A program made the position numbers and the translations under genes. Under the pieces are notes generated by a model. That model was not told the origin of the DNA and ran no database searches. It was given only the letters and a program-made list of their open reading frames with translations. From the NCBI GenBank assembly GCA_017620115.1, contig JAFZRB010000076.1:1-26804 (forward strand): a DNA stretch of 26,804 nucleotides, read 5' to 3'. Of the stretch, positions 15,130 to 23,392 are shown in pieces (the first letter of the stretch is position 1; every line of letters begins with the position of its first letter). The stretch is from Clostridia bacterium. Lineage in GTDB: Bacteria; Bacillota; Clostridia; Christensenellales; Aristaeellaceae.

Positions 15130-16383
15130 CTATTTCCTGGAAGCCTCCAAAGCCTCCCACTTTTTGCGGATACGCTCGTACACGGAAGCGTCAATGTGAG
15201 GCGTGCCTTTGGAGAAAGGAGGCACCCACATGTCGCCCGCGGTTTCGCGATCGGTGCACATGGTGTCGTTGCGCCATTGATCGCGGTCTTTTTTCAGGCG
15301 CATGTCGGGCAACTCCATGGGACAGCCGCCTGCCAGCACGGACTTGTACGCAAAAATACCCGGCAGCGCCATGTCCATAGCCTCGTAGACGTCGATGGTG
15401 TCCGCGTCCTCATACCCCTGCAGCTTGCGGATGAAATTATACATCATGTAAAAATCGGAACGGGCGTGCCCAAAATCCTCCGCCACGTCGTCGAAAGGCC
15501 GCGCAGGATGGAAGTCTTCTTTGACTGTGGTGTCGTAGCCGCCGTCATAGGCGTCCAGGTTGGTGATCAGACGGCACACGCCCACATCCTCGATATCGTC
15601 GCGGCAGGTCTCCATACGGCCTTTTTTGCCGTAAAAGGTGTACCAGACGGAATCCTTGTACAGTTCGCCGTGCGTGCTTTTCACAATGGCCCCATTTTCC
15701 ATTTCCACCATCTCCACGGCGAACAGGCCCCCCTTGCCGCCGGTACGCCTCAGGCGCTCCGTCATGCCGCTTTCAAATCCTGTCACTTTGACCGGGCGCA
15801 GGCCGGTCGCGTGGACGATGGGACCCAGAGAATGAGTGCAGTAGAATGTGACGTAGCTGTTGTAACGCCAATGGGTGGGATCTCCATAGGTGATCCTGGG
15901 GCGTATTTCCTCGCAGTTATGGATGTATTCGCCCTCGGCGTATTCCAGCTCGCCCAGTCTGCCTTCGCGGTACAGCTCACGGACGCGGTACGGGCCGGGC
16001 ATATAGCAGTAATTTTCGCCATAGGCGTAGATCATGCCGGTGCGTTCCACGCATTCGACCAGCTCCACGGCTTCCTTGAGCGTGTGCGCCGGCAGAACCT
16101 CGCTGAGCACGTGCTTGCCGGCCTCCATGCAGCGAATGGCAAACGGAGCGTGCTGATGGGCGTAATTGGCGAGAACCACGGCGTCCATGTCGTGCCTGAT
16201 GAAGTCGTCAAAGCTGGCATAGTACGCCACGCTGTCGCCGCAGATCCTGCGCTGCTTCTCGAGCACCTCGGGCATCTTGTCGCATATGGCGACCAGCTCG
16301 ACGTCCTGCCGCGAAGCGTGCGCGTAATCGATCATGCTGTGGCCGCGATGGCCGCCCAGAACGCCCAGACGAATCTTTTTCAT
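15130..16383 (-). CDS. Gfo/Idh/MocA-family NAD(P)-binding protein (copy 1)
   Basis: 417 residues. An N-terminal Rossmann fold (VLGGHRGHSM, then VAICDK and VVLANYAHQHAPFAI) is followed by a Gfo/Idh/MocA C-terminal domain (NYCYMPGPYRVRELYREG, YAEGEYIHN, YCTHSLGPIVH). The catalytic-type EKP motif reads EVLP here (95-98), so the usual lysine is missing. The protein probably uses bound NAD(H) on a sugar, but may not be a simple dehydrogenase; some relatives are NAD-dependent glycosidases (GH109). The start at 16383 has AAGGAGG six bases upstream. It is the first gene of an operon with a nitrilase and is divergent from the sugar importer. A close paralog lies at 25008-26309. Confidence 0.9.
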   Translation of the reverse strand: MKKIRLGVLGGHRGHSMIDYAHASRQDVELVAICDKMPEVLEKQRRICGDSVAYYASFDDFIRHDMDAVVLANYAHQHAPFAIRCMEAGKHVLSEVLPAHTLKEAVELVECVERTGMIYAYGENYCYMPGPYRVRELYREGRLGELEYAEGEYIHNCEEIRPRITYGDPTHWRYNSYVTFYCTHSLGPIVHATGLRPVKVTGFESGMTERLRRTGGKGGLFAVEMVEMENGAIVKSTHGELYKDSVWYTFYGKKGRMETCRDDIEDVGVCRLITNLDAYDGGYDTTVKEDFHPARPFDDVAEDFGHARSDFYMMYNFIRKLQGYEDADTIDVYEAMDMALPGIFAYKSVLAGGCPMELPDMRLKKDRDQWRNDTMCTDRETAGDMWVPPFSKGTPHIDASVYERIRKKWEALEASRK

Positions 16384-16447
16384 CGTTATCCTCCTTGTCC
16401 TGTCGGCGTGATAGTATACTTCTGCGCGACAGCCGCGATGCCCTTGC

Positions 16448-16476
16448 ATTAAAAACAAACTTCTCCAAAAAAGCAA
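16448..16476 (-). promoter_or_regulatory. Promoter of Gfo/Idh/MocA-nitrilase operon
   Basis: -35 TTGCTT (16471-16476), a 17-base spacer, -10 TTTAAT (16448-16453). The -35 touches the edge of the neighbouring inverted repeat. Confidence 0.5.
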
Positions 16477-16500
16477 TATTCCACTTTAAAGGTGGAATAT
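16476..16500. promoter_or_regulatory. Inverted repeat in divergent promoter region (candidate operator)
   Basis: ATATTCCAC (16476-16484) and GTGGAATAT (16492-16500) are exact reverse complements around TTTAAAG. The repeat lies between the divergent Gfo/Idh and importer promoters. On the minus strand it is followed by TGC and six T, so a short terminator-like hairpin is the other reading. Confidence 0.55.
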
Positions 16501-16562
16501 CCGGAAAAATTGCTCTATGGTTACATTAAATGACGCGCGCTTGTTGTTTGAACGTTATGCTA

Positions 16563-16591
16563 TTGCGTGTTTTTCTGGAAATTGTTATAAT
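16563..16591 (+). promoter_or_regulatory. Promoter of carbohydrate importer operon
   Basis: -10 TATAAT (16586-16591) is perfect; the -35 TTGCGT (16563-16568) is partial, with a 17-base spacer. The start codon follows 41 bases downstream, after AGGAGG. Confidence 0.7.
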
Positions 16592-16632
16592 AACAGCGCA
16601 AGAAAACCAAACAAAAAAGGAGGACAAAGATC

Positions 16633-18174
16633 ATGAAGAAACTCGTTTCTCTGCTTTTGGCCGCGCTTCTGCTCATGTCGGCTTTCAGTTTCGCGGCCGC
16701 TGAGGAGCCCTACAAGATCACCGTCATCTGCACCTTCTACGGCGCCAACACGCCCGACTACGAGAACAGCTCCATCTGGCAGAAGGTGGAAGAACTGACC
16801 AACACCGATTGGGACATCACCTGGGTAGCTCCCGGCGATGCGGCCCAGAAGTTCAATACCGTGATGGCGTCCACCGATCAGCCAATGATCTACGTGATTC
16901 CTTCCGGCGCCACGACGAACGCCAACTACATCGACATGTGCCAGAGCGGCATCTTCTGGGATCTCACCGACTACATCCAGAACAGCGATCTGTTCCGTAA
17001 CGAGCTGACTTCCCCCGCCGCTCTGAACGCGACCTCCATCGACGGCCGCAACTACATGTTCCCCCTGATCTCCTCCGCCACCCGCCTGGGCCTGATTTAC
17101 CGTCAGGACTGGATGGAAGCGCTCAACGCCAAGGGCTATGATCTGGTGCCTCCCACCAACATCGAAGAGTTCAAGGCCATGGTCGAGGCTTTCTCAACCG
17201 GCGATCCCGACGGCAACGGCATCAACGACACAATCGGCTTCGCCTACTGCGATGACGACGACGAAGAGCTGGATTACGCCGGCTTTAACCTCATCCAGGC
17301 CATGACCGGCGGCCCGGTCGGCTGGGGTTTCACCGAAGACGACAAGCTGATGCCCTACTTCTTCTTCGACGAATATTTCGAGACGCTCGATATCTTCAAA
17401 TGGATGTACGACAACGGCTACATGAACAGCGACTTCGCCGTGAACACGAACAAGCACGATCCGCTGGCCAACAACTGGTCCGGCTCCATGTGCACTTCCG
17501 CCACAGGCGCCACCTCCAATGACTACGATAACCTCAACTCCCTCGTGGGCGAAGGCAAGTGGTTTATCGAGGCCCAGCAGGTGTTCTACACCGCCGACGG
17601 CAAGCGCGTGACCTCCTCCACCATGACCCCCGGTTCCCTGGACGGCGTGCTGATCTCCAAGATCGCCGTGCCCACCGAGGCCGAGCTGGAGAAGCTGCTG
17701 AACCTGTTTGAGATCATGAGAGACCCCGAAGGCGAAGTCAACAAGGTCATGAGCATCGGCATCGAAGGCGTGCACTACGAGATGGTTGACGGACAGCCCG
17801 TCTCCACCGAAGAGCAGATCAAGCTGCGCGAGAAAGAGAGCGAAGCCGTATGCAGCTATATGATTCCCCGCCGGATCGTGGGCATTGACTATGGCGGAGC
17901 CAAGACCGAACGCCAGATCCGCAACCAGAAGATCCTGGACATGAACGCCGAGAACGAAGCCTACGCCGTCGTCGACCAGTCTACGCCCTACATGACCACC
18001 GATCTGCGGAACGCCCAGTATCAAATCGCCACCATCATCTCCGATGCCCGCGTGAAGTACATGGTCGGCCAGATCGACAAGGACGGTTTCATCGCCGAGA
18101 CCCAGCGCTGGCTGGACGAAGGCGGTCAGGAGATCGTTGACGCCGTGAACGCCGCCTATCAGGCTTCCAAGTAA
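16633..18174 (+). CDS. Carbohydrate ABC transporter substrate-binding protein (LplA/YtcQ-like)
   Basis: A 513-residue extracellular binding protein of family 1, LplA/YtcQ type. The signal peptide MKKLVSLLLAALLLMSAFSF AAA is likely cut after Ala23; there is no lipobox cysteine. The mature protein has ITVICTFYGANTPDY, then a calcium-loop-like DPDGNGINDTIGF at about 191-203, as in alginate-binding relatives, and a C-terminal helix region with RIVGIDYGG. It delivers oligosaccharides to the two permeases encoded just downstream. The start at 16633 has AGGAGG nine bases upstream. A strong hairpin follows the gene and probably sets its expression above the permeases. The cargo is likely a plant or host polysaccharide fragment, judging from the neighbouring glycosidases. 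Confidence 0.93.
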   Translation: MKKLVSLLLAALLLMSAFSFAAAEEPYKITVICTFYGANTPDYENSSIWQKVEELTNTDWDITWVAPGDAAQKFNTVMASTDQPMIYVIPSGATTNANYIDMCQSGIFWDLTDYIQNSDLFRNELTSPAALNATSIDGRNYMFPLISSATRLGLIYRQDWMEALNAKGYDLVPPTNIEEFKAMVEAFSTGDPDGNGINDTIGFAYCDDDDEELDYAGFNLIQAMTGGPVGWGFTEDDKLMPYFFFDEYFETLDIFKWMYDNGYMNSDFAVNTNKHDPLANNWSGSMCTSATGATSNDYDNLNSLVGEGKWFIEAQQVFYTADGKRVTSSTMTPGSLDGVLISKIAVPTEAELEKLLNLFEIMRDPEGEVNKVMSIGIEGVHYEMVDGQPVSTEEQIKLREKESEAVCSYMIPRRIVGIDYGGAKTERQIRNQKILDMNAENEAYAVVDQSTPYMTTDLRNAQYQIATIISDARVKYMVGQIDKDGFIAETQRWLDEGGQEIVDAVNAAYQASK

Positions 18175-18195
18175 TCGATAAACAACCGGTATTCG

Positions 18196-18228
18196 GGGGA
18201 CAGAGCAAGGGTATATGACTCTGTCCCC
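18196..18228 (+). other. Hairpin between binding-protein and permease genes
   Basis: A perfect 10-base stem GGGGACAGAG/CTCTGTCCCC with a 13-base loop, then TTTCCCTTT. It could be a leaky terminator or mRNA-stabilising element, placed as in the peptide transporter operon. Confidence 0.65.
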
Positions 18229-18260
18229 TTTCCCTTTGCAGAAAGAAGGTGCGATTGCGC

Positions 18261-19241
18261 ATGGCAGGCGTCGCAAATCCTCTCGTCCGGATGAACGCGA
18301 AAGCGGGCTTGAAACGGGTGTGGAAATACCGCTGGCTGTATTTCCTCCTGATTCCCGGCATCCTGTATTATATCTTCTTCCAGGCCGCCCCGTTTGCTTT
18401 TTTCCGCATATTGTTTCAAAAGTATTCTCCTCAGATGGAAATGCTGGGCAAACAAAGCCCCTGGCTGGAGCCATGGTATCGGAATTTTGAAGTTTTCTTC
18501 ACCGGCAAGGATTTCTGGATGCTTACCGGGAATACGCTCGCGCTCGCCCTTCTGAACATAGGCATCACTTTCCCGTTCCCCATCGTCCTCTCGCTGATGC
18601 TCAACGAAATCCGCATCAACCGGTTCAAACGTTCCGTTCAGTCGGTTCTGTATCTGCCGCATTTCATTTCGTGGGCGATACTGGTTTCCATCGTGATGAT
18701 GATCTGCGGCCCGGCGCCCACCGGCGCGATTAACACGATGCTGAAAGCCGCCGGTAAGAGCGCCATTCCCATGATGGAAAGCCCCGAGTGGTTCCGCCCA
18801 ATGTATGTCATTGAAAACATCTGGAAGGAATCCGGCTGGGGCACGATCATCTATCTGGCCGCCCTGTCCAACTGCGATCCGCAGCTGTACGAAGCCGCCG
18901 TCATCGACGGCGCCGGCCGTTGGCGGCAGATGATACACGTCACCCTGCCCGCCATCCGTTCCACGATCGTCATTATGCTGATCCTGCGCATGGGCAGCTT
19001 CCTCGACAGCGGTTTCGATCAGATCTACCTGATGATGAATTCTCTGAACCGCAGCGTCGCGCAGGTATTCGATACTTATGTCTATGAGGTCGGCCTCTGC
19101 GGTCTGTATAAGCCCGCGAAGGACATCAGCACATATTCCTATGCCGCCGCTATTGGCTTTACGCGGTCCATCGTGTCCACCACGCTGATTCTGATCACCG
19201 ACCGCATAACGAAGGCGTTAGGAGAGGAGGGTCTGCTGTAA
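18261..19241 (+). CDS. Carbohydrate ABC transporter permease (LplB/YteP-like)
   Basis: A 326-residue permease of the CUT1 sugar type. The first helix is at about residues 25-42 (RWLYFLLIPGILYYIFF), five further hydrophobic segments follow, and the ATPase-docking EAA motif EAAVIDGAGRWRQMIHVTLP is at 211-230. ATG at 18261 is taken as start, with AGAAGG 11 bases upstream; a GTG at 18249 is possible but has no ribosome binding site. Its stop overlaps the next permease start by one base (TAATG). It forms the membrane channel with the following permease. No ATPase gene is present in the window, as is typical for this transporter type. Confidence 0.93.
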   Translation: MAGVANPLVRMNAKAGLKRVWKYRWLYFLLIPGILYYIFFQAAPFAFFRILFQKYSPQMEMLGKQSPWLEPWYRNFEVFFTGKDFWMLTGNTLALALLNIGITFPFPIVLSLMLNEIRINRFKRSVQSVLYLPHFISWAILVSIVMMICGPAPTGAINTMLKAAGKSAIPMMESPEWFRPMYVIENIWKESGWGTIIYLAALSNCDPQLYEAAVIDGAGRWRQMIHVTLPAIRSTIVIMLILRMGSFLDSGFDQIYLMMNSLNRSVAQVFDTYVYEVGLCGLYKPAKDISTYSYAAAIGFTRSIVSTTLILITDRITKALGEEGLL

Positions 19242-20134
19242 TGGCCAGAAAAAAGAGCGGCTTAGAAATGAGATTGAATCAGAGCCCCGCCGGCAGAGCC
19301 TTCGACGTCTTCAACCATGTTTTCTTCACTCTCTGGGCCCTGTTGATGATGGCTCCGCTGGTATATGTGCTCGTTGGCAGCATATCCACGACCGGAATGA
19401 CGTATATGAAGTTCGGCAATTTCACGCTGGAGGCTTATTCGTCCATTTTCAAAAGCGCGCGCACCATGGGCGCGCTGCGCAACAGTATGATCATCACCGT
19501 TGTCGGCACGGCCATCCGGGTCGCCTGCACGACAGCGACGGCCTATGTGCTGAGCAAAAGCTACCTGCCCGGCCACAGGGCCATGATGGTGATCGTGATG
19601 TTTTTCTATCTGTTCACGCTGGGCCTTATTCCTGATTACATCGTGGAAGCCAATGTGTACCATCTCAAGAATACCTGGTGGGCGCTGTGGCTCAAGGGCG
19701 CCATCGGTTCCTCCAACCTGATTGTGATGATGAACTTCTTCCGCAATCTGCCCGCAGAGGTGGAAGAAAGCGCCCGCATCGACGGCTGCAACGAGGCGCA
19801 GAGCTTCCTCCATATCGCCTTACCCATGTCTAAAGCCGCCATAGCCACTTTCACGCTGTTCTATGCCGTAGACATGTGGAACGAATACCTCAAGTCCATC
19901 ATCTACATCGACAACGCGGACAAGTGGCCCATCACCGTGTGGCTGCGTCAGTACATCGTGATGTCGCAGGGCAATATGCTGGAGGATATCAGCGACTATG
20001 TGGAGGCGTGGCTGCCATCCAACGCCGTCAAATTCGCCACGATCATGGTCAGCACCATCCCGATCATCATGGTCTATCCTTTCCTGCAGAAACACTTCGC
20101 CAAGGGCGTGCTGGTTGGCTCCATCAAAGGATGA
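19241..20134 (+). CDS. Carbohydrate ABC transporter permease (LplC/YtcP-like)
   Basis: A 297-residue second permease of the CUT1 pair. The N-terminal helix is at about residues 29-48 (FTLWALLMMAPLVYVLVGSI), SLLP-like FFYLFTLGLIPDYIV is in the middle, and the docking loop EESARIDGCNEAQSFLHIALP at 175-195 has Ala-Arg-Ile-Asp-Gly as in LplC relatives. It ends in KGVLVGSIKG, the family's normal terminus. The start overlaps the previous stop, so the two subunits are coupled. GGAGG lies within the end of the preceding gene. It is the last gene of the importer operon and faces the AraC gene. Confidence 0.94.
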   Translation: MARKKSGLEMRLNQSPAGRAFDVFNHVFFTLWALLMMAPLVYVLVGSISTTGMTYMKFGNFTLEAYSSIFKSARTMGALRNSMIITVVGTAIRVACTTATAYVLSKSYLPGHRAMMVIVMFFYLFTLGLIPDYIVEANVYHLKNTWWALWLKGAIGSSNLIVMMNFFRNLPAEVEESARIDGCNEAQSFLHIALPMSKAAIATFTLFYAVDMWNEYLKSIIYIDNADKWPITVWLRQYIVMSQGNMLEDISDYVEAWLPSNAVKFATIMVSTIPIIMVYPFLQKHFAKGVLVGSIKG

Positions 20135-20136
20135 AC

Positions 20137-20165
20137 AAAAAAAAGAGCGGGAAACAAGCGCCCGC
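20137..20165 (-). terminator. Intrinsic terminator of araC-type gene
   Basis: On the minus strand GCGGG (20161-20165) pairs with CCCGC (20147-20151) across a 9-base loop, then TC and eight T. It lies 14 bases after the regulator's stop. On the plus strand the same stem with CCTTT could also stop the importer transcript. Confidence 0.85.
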
Positions 20166-20178
20166 CCTTTCCGACCGT

Positions 20179-21018
20179 TCATTTTTCGCCTTTCTGCTTC
20201 ACCCGCCTGCGGTATTCATACGGCGTGATCTGCTCTATGCGTTTGAAAACGTCCGTGAAGTGCGCAACCGTGCCGAACCCCACCGTCCTGGCAATCTGGG
20301 CGATGGTCATATTGTCCTCGCGCAGCAGTACGACCGCCCGAAGCACGCGCGTCATATTCAGAAACGCCATCACGCTCATGCCGGTCACTTCTTTAAAGCT
20401 GTGGCACAGATAGTACTTGCTGATGAAAAAAAGGGCGCAGAGCGAATCCAGCGAATCGATTTCCCCCATATTGGCGGAAAGGTATTCCGCGATTTCATAG
20501 ATTTTCTGATGCTTGGGGCTGAGCACGACAGGTTCATCCACGGCGTTTCCAAGCGAACGGTGGAAATTCAGCAGCAGCTTGAAGACGTTGCAGTGAACCT
20601 CTTCCTCATAGCCAAACGGCTTTTCTTTTGTAAGCCGGTCGATTTCTTCAAAGATGGAGGCGATGGCTCCGCAATACGGATTATCCGGCGTGACGATCAC
20701 GGCCGTTTGGCTCAGCAGGTAATCAAAGCTGATCTGAGGATAAGCCGTGGAGAGGGTGCCCAGAAAATCCGGGTGAACTTCCAGGAGCATGCGTTCGTGA
20801 CACTGTTCGCCGGCGGAGGCTGTTTTGTGGATCCGGTTGGAGCTGATCAGAATGCTGCAGCCGGCTGTGAGATGATAGGTGCGGTTTTCCACAAAGTACA
20901 GGCGCTCGCCCTCTTTCAGATAGTACAGTTCAATGTCCGGATGCGCCTCATTATAAACCATGATATGCTTATCGCGCTTTTCCGCGGCAAAGGACATATA
21001 CTTCATAATGTTCTTCAT
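20179..21018 (-). CDS. AraC-family transcriptional regulator
   Basis: 279 residues. The N-terminal half is a cupin-like sensor (IELYYLKEGERLYFVENRTYHLTAGCSILI), and the C-terminal half carries two helix-turn-helix motifs: about 188-213 (SLDSLCALFFISKYYLCHSFKE) and 236-262, ending in the family signature GFGTVAHFTDVFKRIEQITPYEYRRR. It probably senses a sugar and activates the divergent glycosidase operon and perhaps the importer. The ATG at 21018 is chosen because GGGAGG lies 11 bases upstream; a longer frame from 21063 lacks a site. Its promoter overlaps that of the divergent operon, so the two are likely co-regulated. It has its own strong terminator. Confidence 0.93.
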   Translation of the reverse strand: MKNIMKYMSFAAEKRDKHIMVYNEAHPDIELYYLKEGERLYFVENRTYHLTAGCSILISSNRIHKTASAGEQCHERMLLEVHPDFLGTLSTAYPQISFDYLLSQTAVIVTPDNPYCGAIASIFEEIDRLTKEKPFGYEEEVHCNVFKLLLNFHRSLGNAVDEPVVLSPKHQKIYEIAEYLSANMGEIDSLDSLCALFFISKYYLCHSFKEVTGMSVMAFLNMTRVLRAVVLLREDNMTIAQIARTVGFGTVAHFTDVFKRIEQITPYEYRRRVKQKGEK

Positions 21019-21053
21019 AGACAGAAGAGCCTCCCACGCGCGAGCGACAGAAC

Positions 21054-21082
21054 CTGAAAACAATCCATGATATGGTTATTAT
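21054..21082 (+). promoter_or_regulatory. Promoter of GH4 operon (overlaps araC promoter)
   Basis: -35 CTGAAA (21054-21059), a 17-base spacer, -10 TATTAT (21077-21082). Activator dependence is plausible because the -35 is imperfect. Confidence 0.5.
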
Positions 21083-21107
21083 AACTGATCAAAAACAGAA
21101 GTGTCAA
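21078..21107 (-). promoter_or_regulatory. Consensus promoter of araC-type gene
   Basis: Perfect TTGACA (21102-21107) and TATAAT (21078-21083) with an 18-base spacer. The -35 abuts the ribosome binding site of the divergent GH4 gene, and the -10 coincides with that gene's own -10. Confidence 0.8.
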
Positions 21108-21120
21108 GGAGGATACCGCG

Positions 21121-22509
21121 ATGAAATACATCGGGAACTGCGCAAAGGATCTGAACATAGCATATATCGGCGGGGGATCGCGCGATTGGGCATGGTGCTT
21201 CATGCGCGATCTGGCGCTGGAGGAGCAGATGGAAGGCGCAATCCGATTGTACGACATTGATCGCGAGGCCGCCGAAAACAACGCCATCATCGGCAACCTG
21301 ATTTCCGGACTCCCGAACGCCAAAGCGCGCTGGCGTTATACAGCTGTGGACAGTCTGCGGGAAGCGCTCATCGGCGCGGATTTTGTGATTATCTCCATTC
21401 TTCCCGGCACCTTTGACGAAATGGAAAGCGACGTGCACGCGCCGGAAAAGTATGGCGTGTATCAGGCTGTGGGCGATACCGTAGGCCCCGGCGGCTGTAT
21501 CCGCTCGCTGCGCGCCATTCCCATGTTTGTTTCCTTCGCCGAGGCGATCAGGCAATACGCGCCGGACGCCTGGGTGCTGAACTTTACCAATCCCATGGCG
21601 CAGTGCGTGGCGGCGCTGTACGCCGTCTATCCCAACATCAGGGCTTTCGGCTGCTGCCATGAGGTTTTTCACGCCATGGATCTGCTGTGCTGCATGCTGC
21701 GCGACAAGCTCGGCGTCAATGTGCGGCGGCAGGCGCTGCGATGCGCATTGAGCGGCGTGAACCACTTTACATGGATCACCGCCGCCTGCTATCATGAGAT
21801 CGACCTGTTCCCGCTGTTCAGGGCGTTCTGCCTCGAGCATCTTGAAACCGGTTACGATGAAAGCGGGCACGATTCGTGGCGCGGCGATCCGTTTAAATGC
21901 TCTCATCGCGCGATGATGGATATGTTCCTGCGCTATGGCGCCATTCCCGCCGGAAACGACCGCCATATCGCGGAATTTCTCCCGCCGTGGTATTTGAAAG
22001 ACCCCGAAACGGTCAGGAACTGGGGGTTCAGCCTGACGCCTGTCGCGTGGCGCAAGGAGGATCTGAAAAAGCGTCTCGCGCGAAGCGACCGCCTGCGCCG
22101 CGGCGAAGAATCGATCGCTTTGGAGCCTTCCGGGGAGGAAGGGCATCTGATGATGAAGGCGCTGCTGGGGCTGGGCGATATGCTCACCAATGTCAACATG
22201 CCCAACCGCGGCCAGGTTCCCAATCTCCCGCTCGGGGCCGTGGTGGAAACCAACGCGCTGTTCGGCCGCCAGGGCATAACGCCCGTGCCCGCCGAATTGC
22301 CGGGCGGCCCGCTGGGTCTTGTTATGCCCCATGCCGTCAACCAGAAAAACGTGCTCAAGGCCGTGATGAGCGGCGATAAAGAGCTGGCCTTCCAGGCTTT
22401 CCTCAACGAGCCGCTTTTGCAGGGCGTATCCCCGTGGGACGCCCGCAGCCTGTTTGAAGAAATGCTGAAAAACACCGCCCCGTACCTTCCGGAGGCATTC
22501 AAAGCCTGA
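21121..22509 (+). CDS. lplD: GH4 family glycosidase, probable alpha-galacturonidase
   Basis: A 462-residue family 4 glycoside hydrolase, an NAD- and metal-dependent enzyme that works by oxidation, elimination, addition and reduction. Seen: an N-terminal Rossmann segment NIAYIGGGSRDW (12-23), NFTNP (154-158), the diagnostic metal/substrate loop CHEV (179-182), and GVNH (212-215). CHEV rather than CHSV or CNVP is the motif described for alpha-galacturonidases such as B. subtilis LplD, which also sits beside an LplABC transporter. The activity assignment is therefore by motif plus context. It acts in the cytoplasm on imported galacturonosides. The start at 21121 has AAGGAGG eight bases upstream. 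It is the first gene of an operon with a NagB-like protein and a GH31 enzyme. Confidence 0.9.
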   Translation: MKYIGNCAKDLNIAYIGGGSRDWAWCFMRDLALEEQMEGAIRLYDIDREAAENNAIIGNLISGLPNAKARWRYTAVDSLREALIGADFVIISILPGTFDEMESDVHAPEKYGVYQAVGDTVGPGGCIRSLRAIPMFVSFAEAIRQYAPDAWVLNFTNPMAQCVAALYAVYPNIRAFGCCHEVFHAMDLLCCMLRDKLGVNVRRQALRCALSGVNHFTWITAACYHEIDLFPLFRAFCLEHLETGYDESGHDSWRGDPFKCSHRAMMDMFLRYGAIPAGNDRHIAEFLPPWYLKDPETVRNWGFSLTPVAWRKEDLKKRLARSDRLRRGEESIALEPSGEEGHLMMKALLGLGDMLTNVNMPNRGQVPNLPLGAVVETNALFGRQGITPVPAELPGGPLGLVMPHAVNQKNVLKAVMSGDKELAFQAFLNEPLLQGVSPWDARSLFEEMLKNTAPYLPEAFKA

Positions 22510-22542
22510 AACGCAAATCTATATTCGAAAGGGGATATCACT

Positions 22543-23328
22543 ATGATGCACATTACCGTAAGCCCGGATGCCGCTTCCCTCGGCCTGCACGCCGCCCTTG
22601 AAACCGCCGGGATCCTGCGCGATGCCATCGCCAGGGACGGCCGCGCCCGCATCGTCCTGTCAACCGGCGCCAGCCAGTTCACGACGCTGGAAGCCCTCGT
22701 CATCCAGCCGGGGATTGACTGGAGCAAGGTGGAAATGTTCCATCTGGACGAGTATGTCAATCTTCCCGTCACGCATGTCGCCTCCTTCCGCAAGTATCTT
22801 CAGGAGCGCTTCGTGGACAAGGTGCATCCCGGCAAGGTCAACTTCGTGGACGGCACGCCTGAGTGCATCGCCAGGCTGACCGAAGAGCTCGACAAGGGGC
22901 CCATCCACGTCGGCCTCATCGGCATCGGTCAAAACGCCCATATCGCCTTCAACGATCCGCCCGCCGATTTCGACACGGAAGACGCTTACATCATCGTCAA
23001 CCTGAACGATACCTGCAAGGCGCAGCAGGTGCATGAAGGATGGTTCCCCACGCCAGACGACGTGCCGAAACAGGCCGTCAGCATGAGCGCGAAGCGCATC
23101 ATGCTGTGCGAGAAGATCATCTCCGCCGTGCCCTACGTTGAAAAGGCCAACGCCATCGAAGCCACCCTGCACAATGGACTGACCAACATGATACCGGCTA
23201 CCATGCTCAAGACGCACAAGCACTTTTCCCTGTACGTGGACAGAGATTCTTTCAGCAAGGTTGCGCTGAACAGAATCCTGCCCGGAGAAGGTGAAACCGG
23301 CTTTGAACTGACGGTGTATACCGCGTAA
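22543..23328 (+). CDS. NagB-like glucosamine/galactosamine-6-phosphate isomerase family protein
   Basis: 261 residues of the NagB family. LSTGASQFTTLEAL binds phosphate (39-52), FHLDEYVNL carries the active-site Asp (69), and the second catalytic motif reads GIGQNAHIAFNDP (127-139). In well-known deaminases that motif is GIGxDGHIAFNEP, so the acid-base Asp is Asn131 and the Glu is Asp138, while the His (133) is kept. Such changes occur in a NagB subgroup of uncertain substrate, so deamination of glucosamine-6-phosphate should not be assumed. Isomerisation of another sugar phosphate is possible. AAAGGGG precedes the ATG at 22543; the next ATG at 22546 is an alternative. It lies 33 bases after the GH4 gene. 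Confidence 0.85.
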   Translation: MMHITVSPDAASLGLHAALETAGILRDAIARDGRARIVLSTGASQFTTLEALVIQPGIDWSKVEMFHLDEYVNLPVTHVASFRKYLQERFVDKVHPGKVNFVDGTPECIARLTEELDKGPIHVGLIGIGQNAHIAFNDPPADFDTEDAYIIVNLNDTCKAQQVHEGWFPTPDDVPKQAVSMSAKRIMLCEKIISAVPYVEKANAIEATLHNGLTNMIPATMLKTHKHFSLYVDRDSFSKVALNRILPGEGETGFELTVYTA

Positions 23329-23339
23329 ACACTGTCAAT

Positions 23340-23369
23340 AGCGGAAGCGCCGCGGCAGGCGCTTCCGCT
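23340..23369 (+). other. Hairpin between NagB-like and GH31 genes
   Basis: A perfect 11-base stem AGCGGAAGCGC/GCGCTTCCGCT with an 8-base loop. No T run follows, so it is more likely an mRNA processing or decay element than a terminator. Confidence 0.6.
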
Positions 23370-23392
23370 GTCCGCATAAAGGAGGATTTTCT

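Noticed and set aside
17194..18474. 426-codon minus-strand frame opposite the sugar-binding protein
   Set aside because: Antisense shadow of a well-supported gene; it also runs through an intergenic hairpin.
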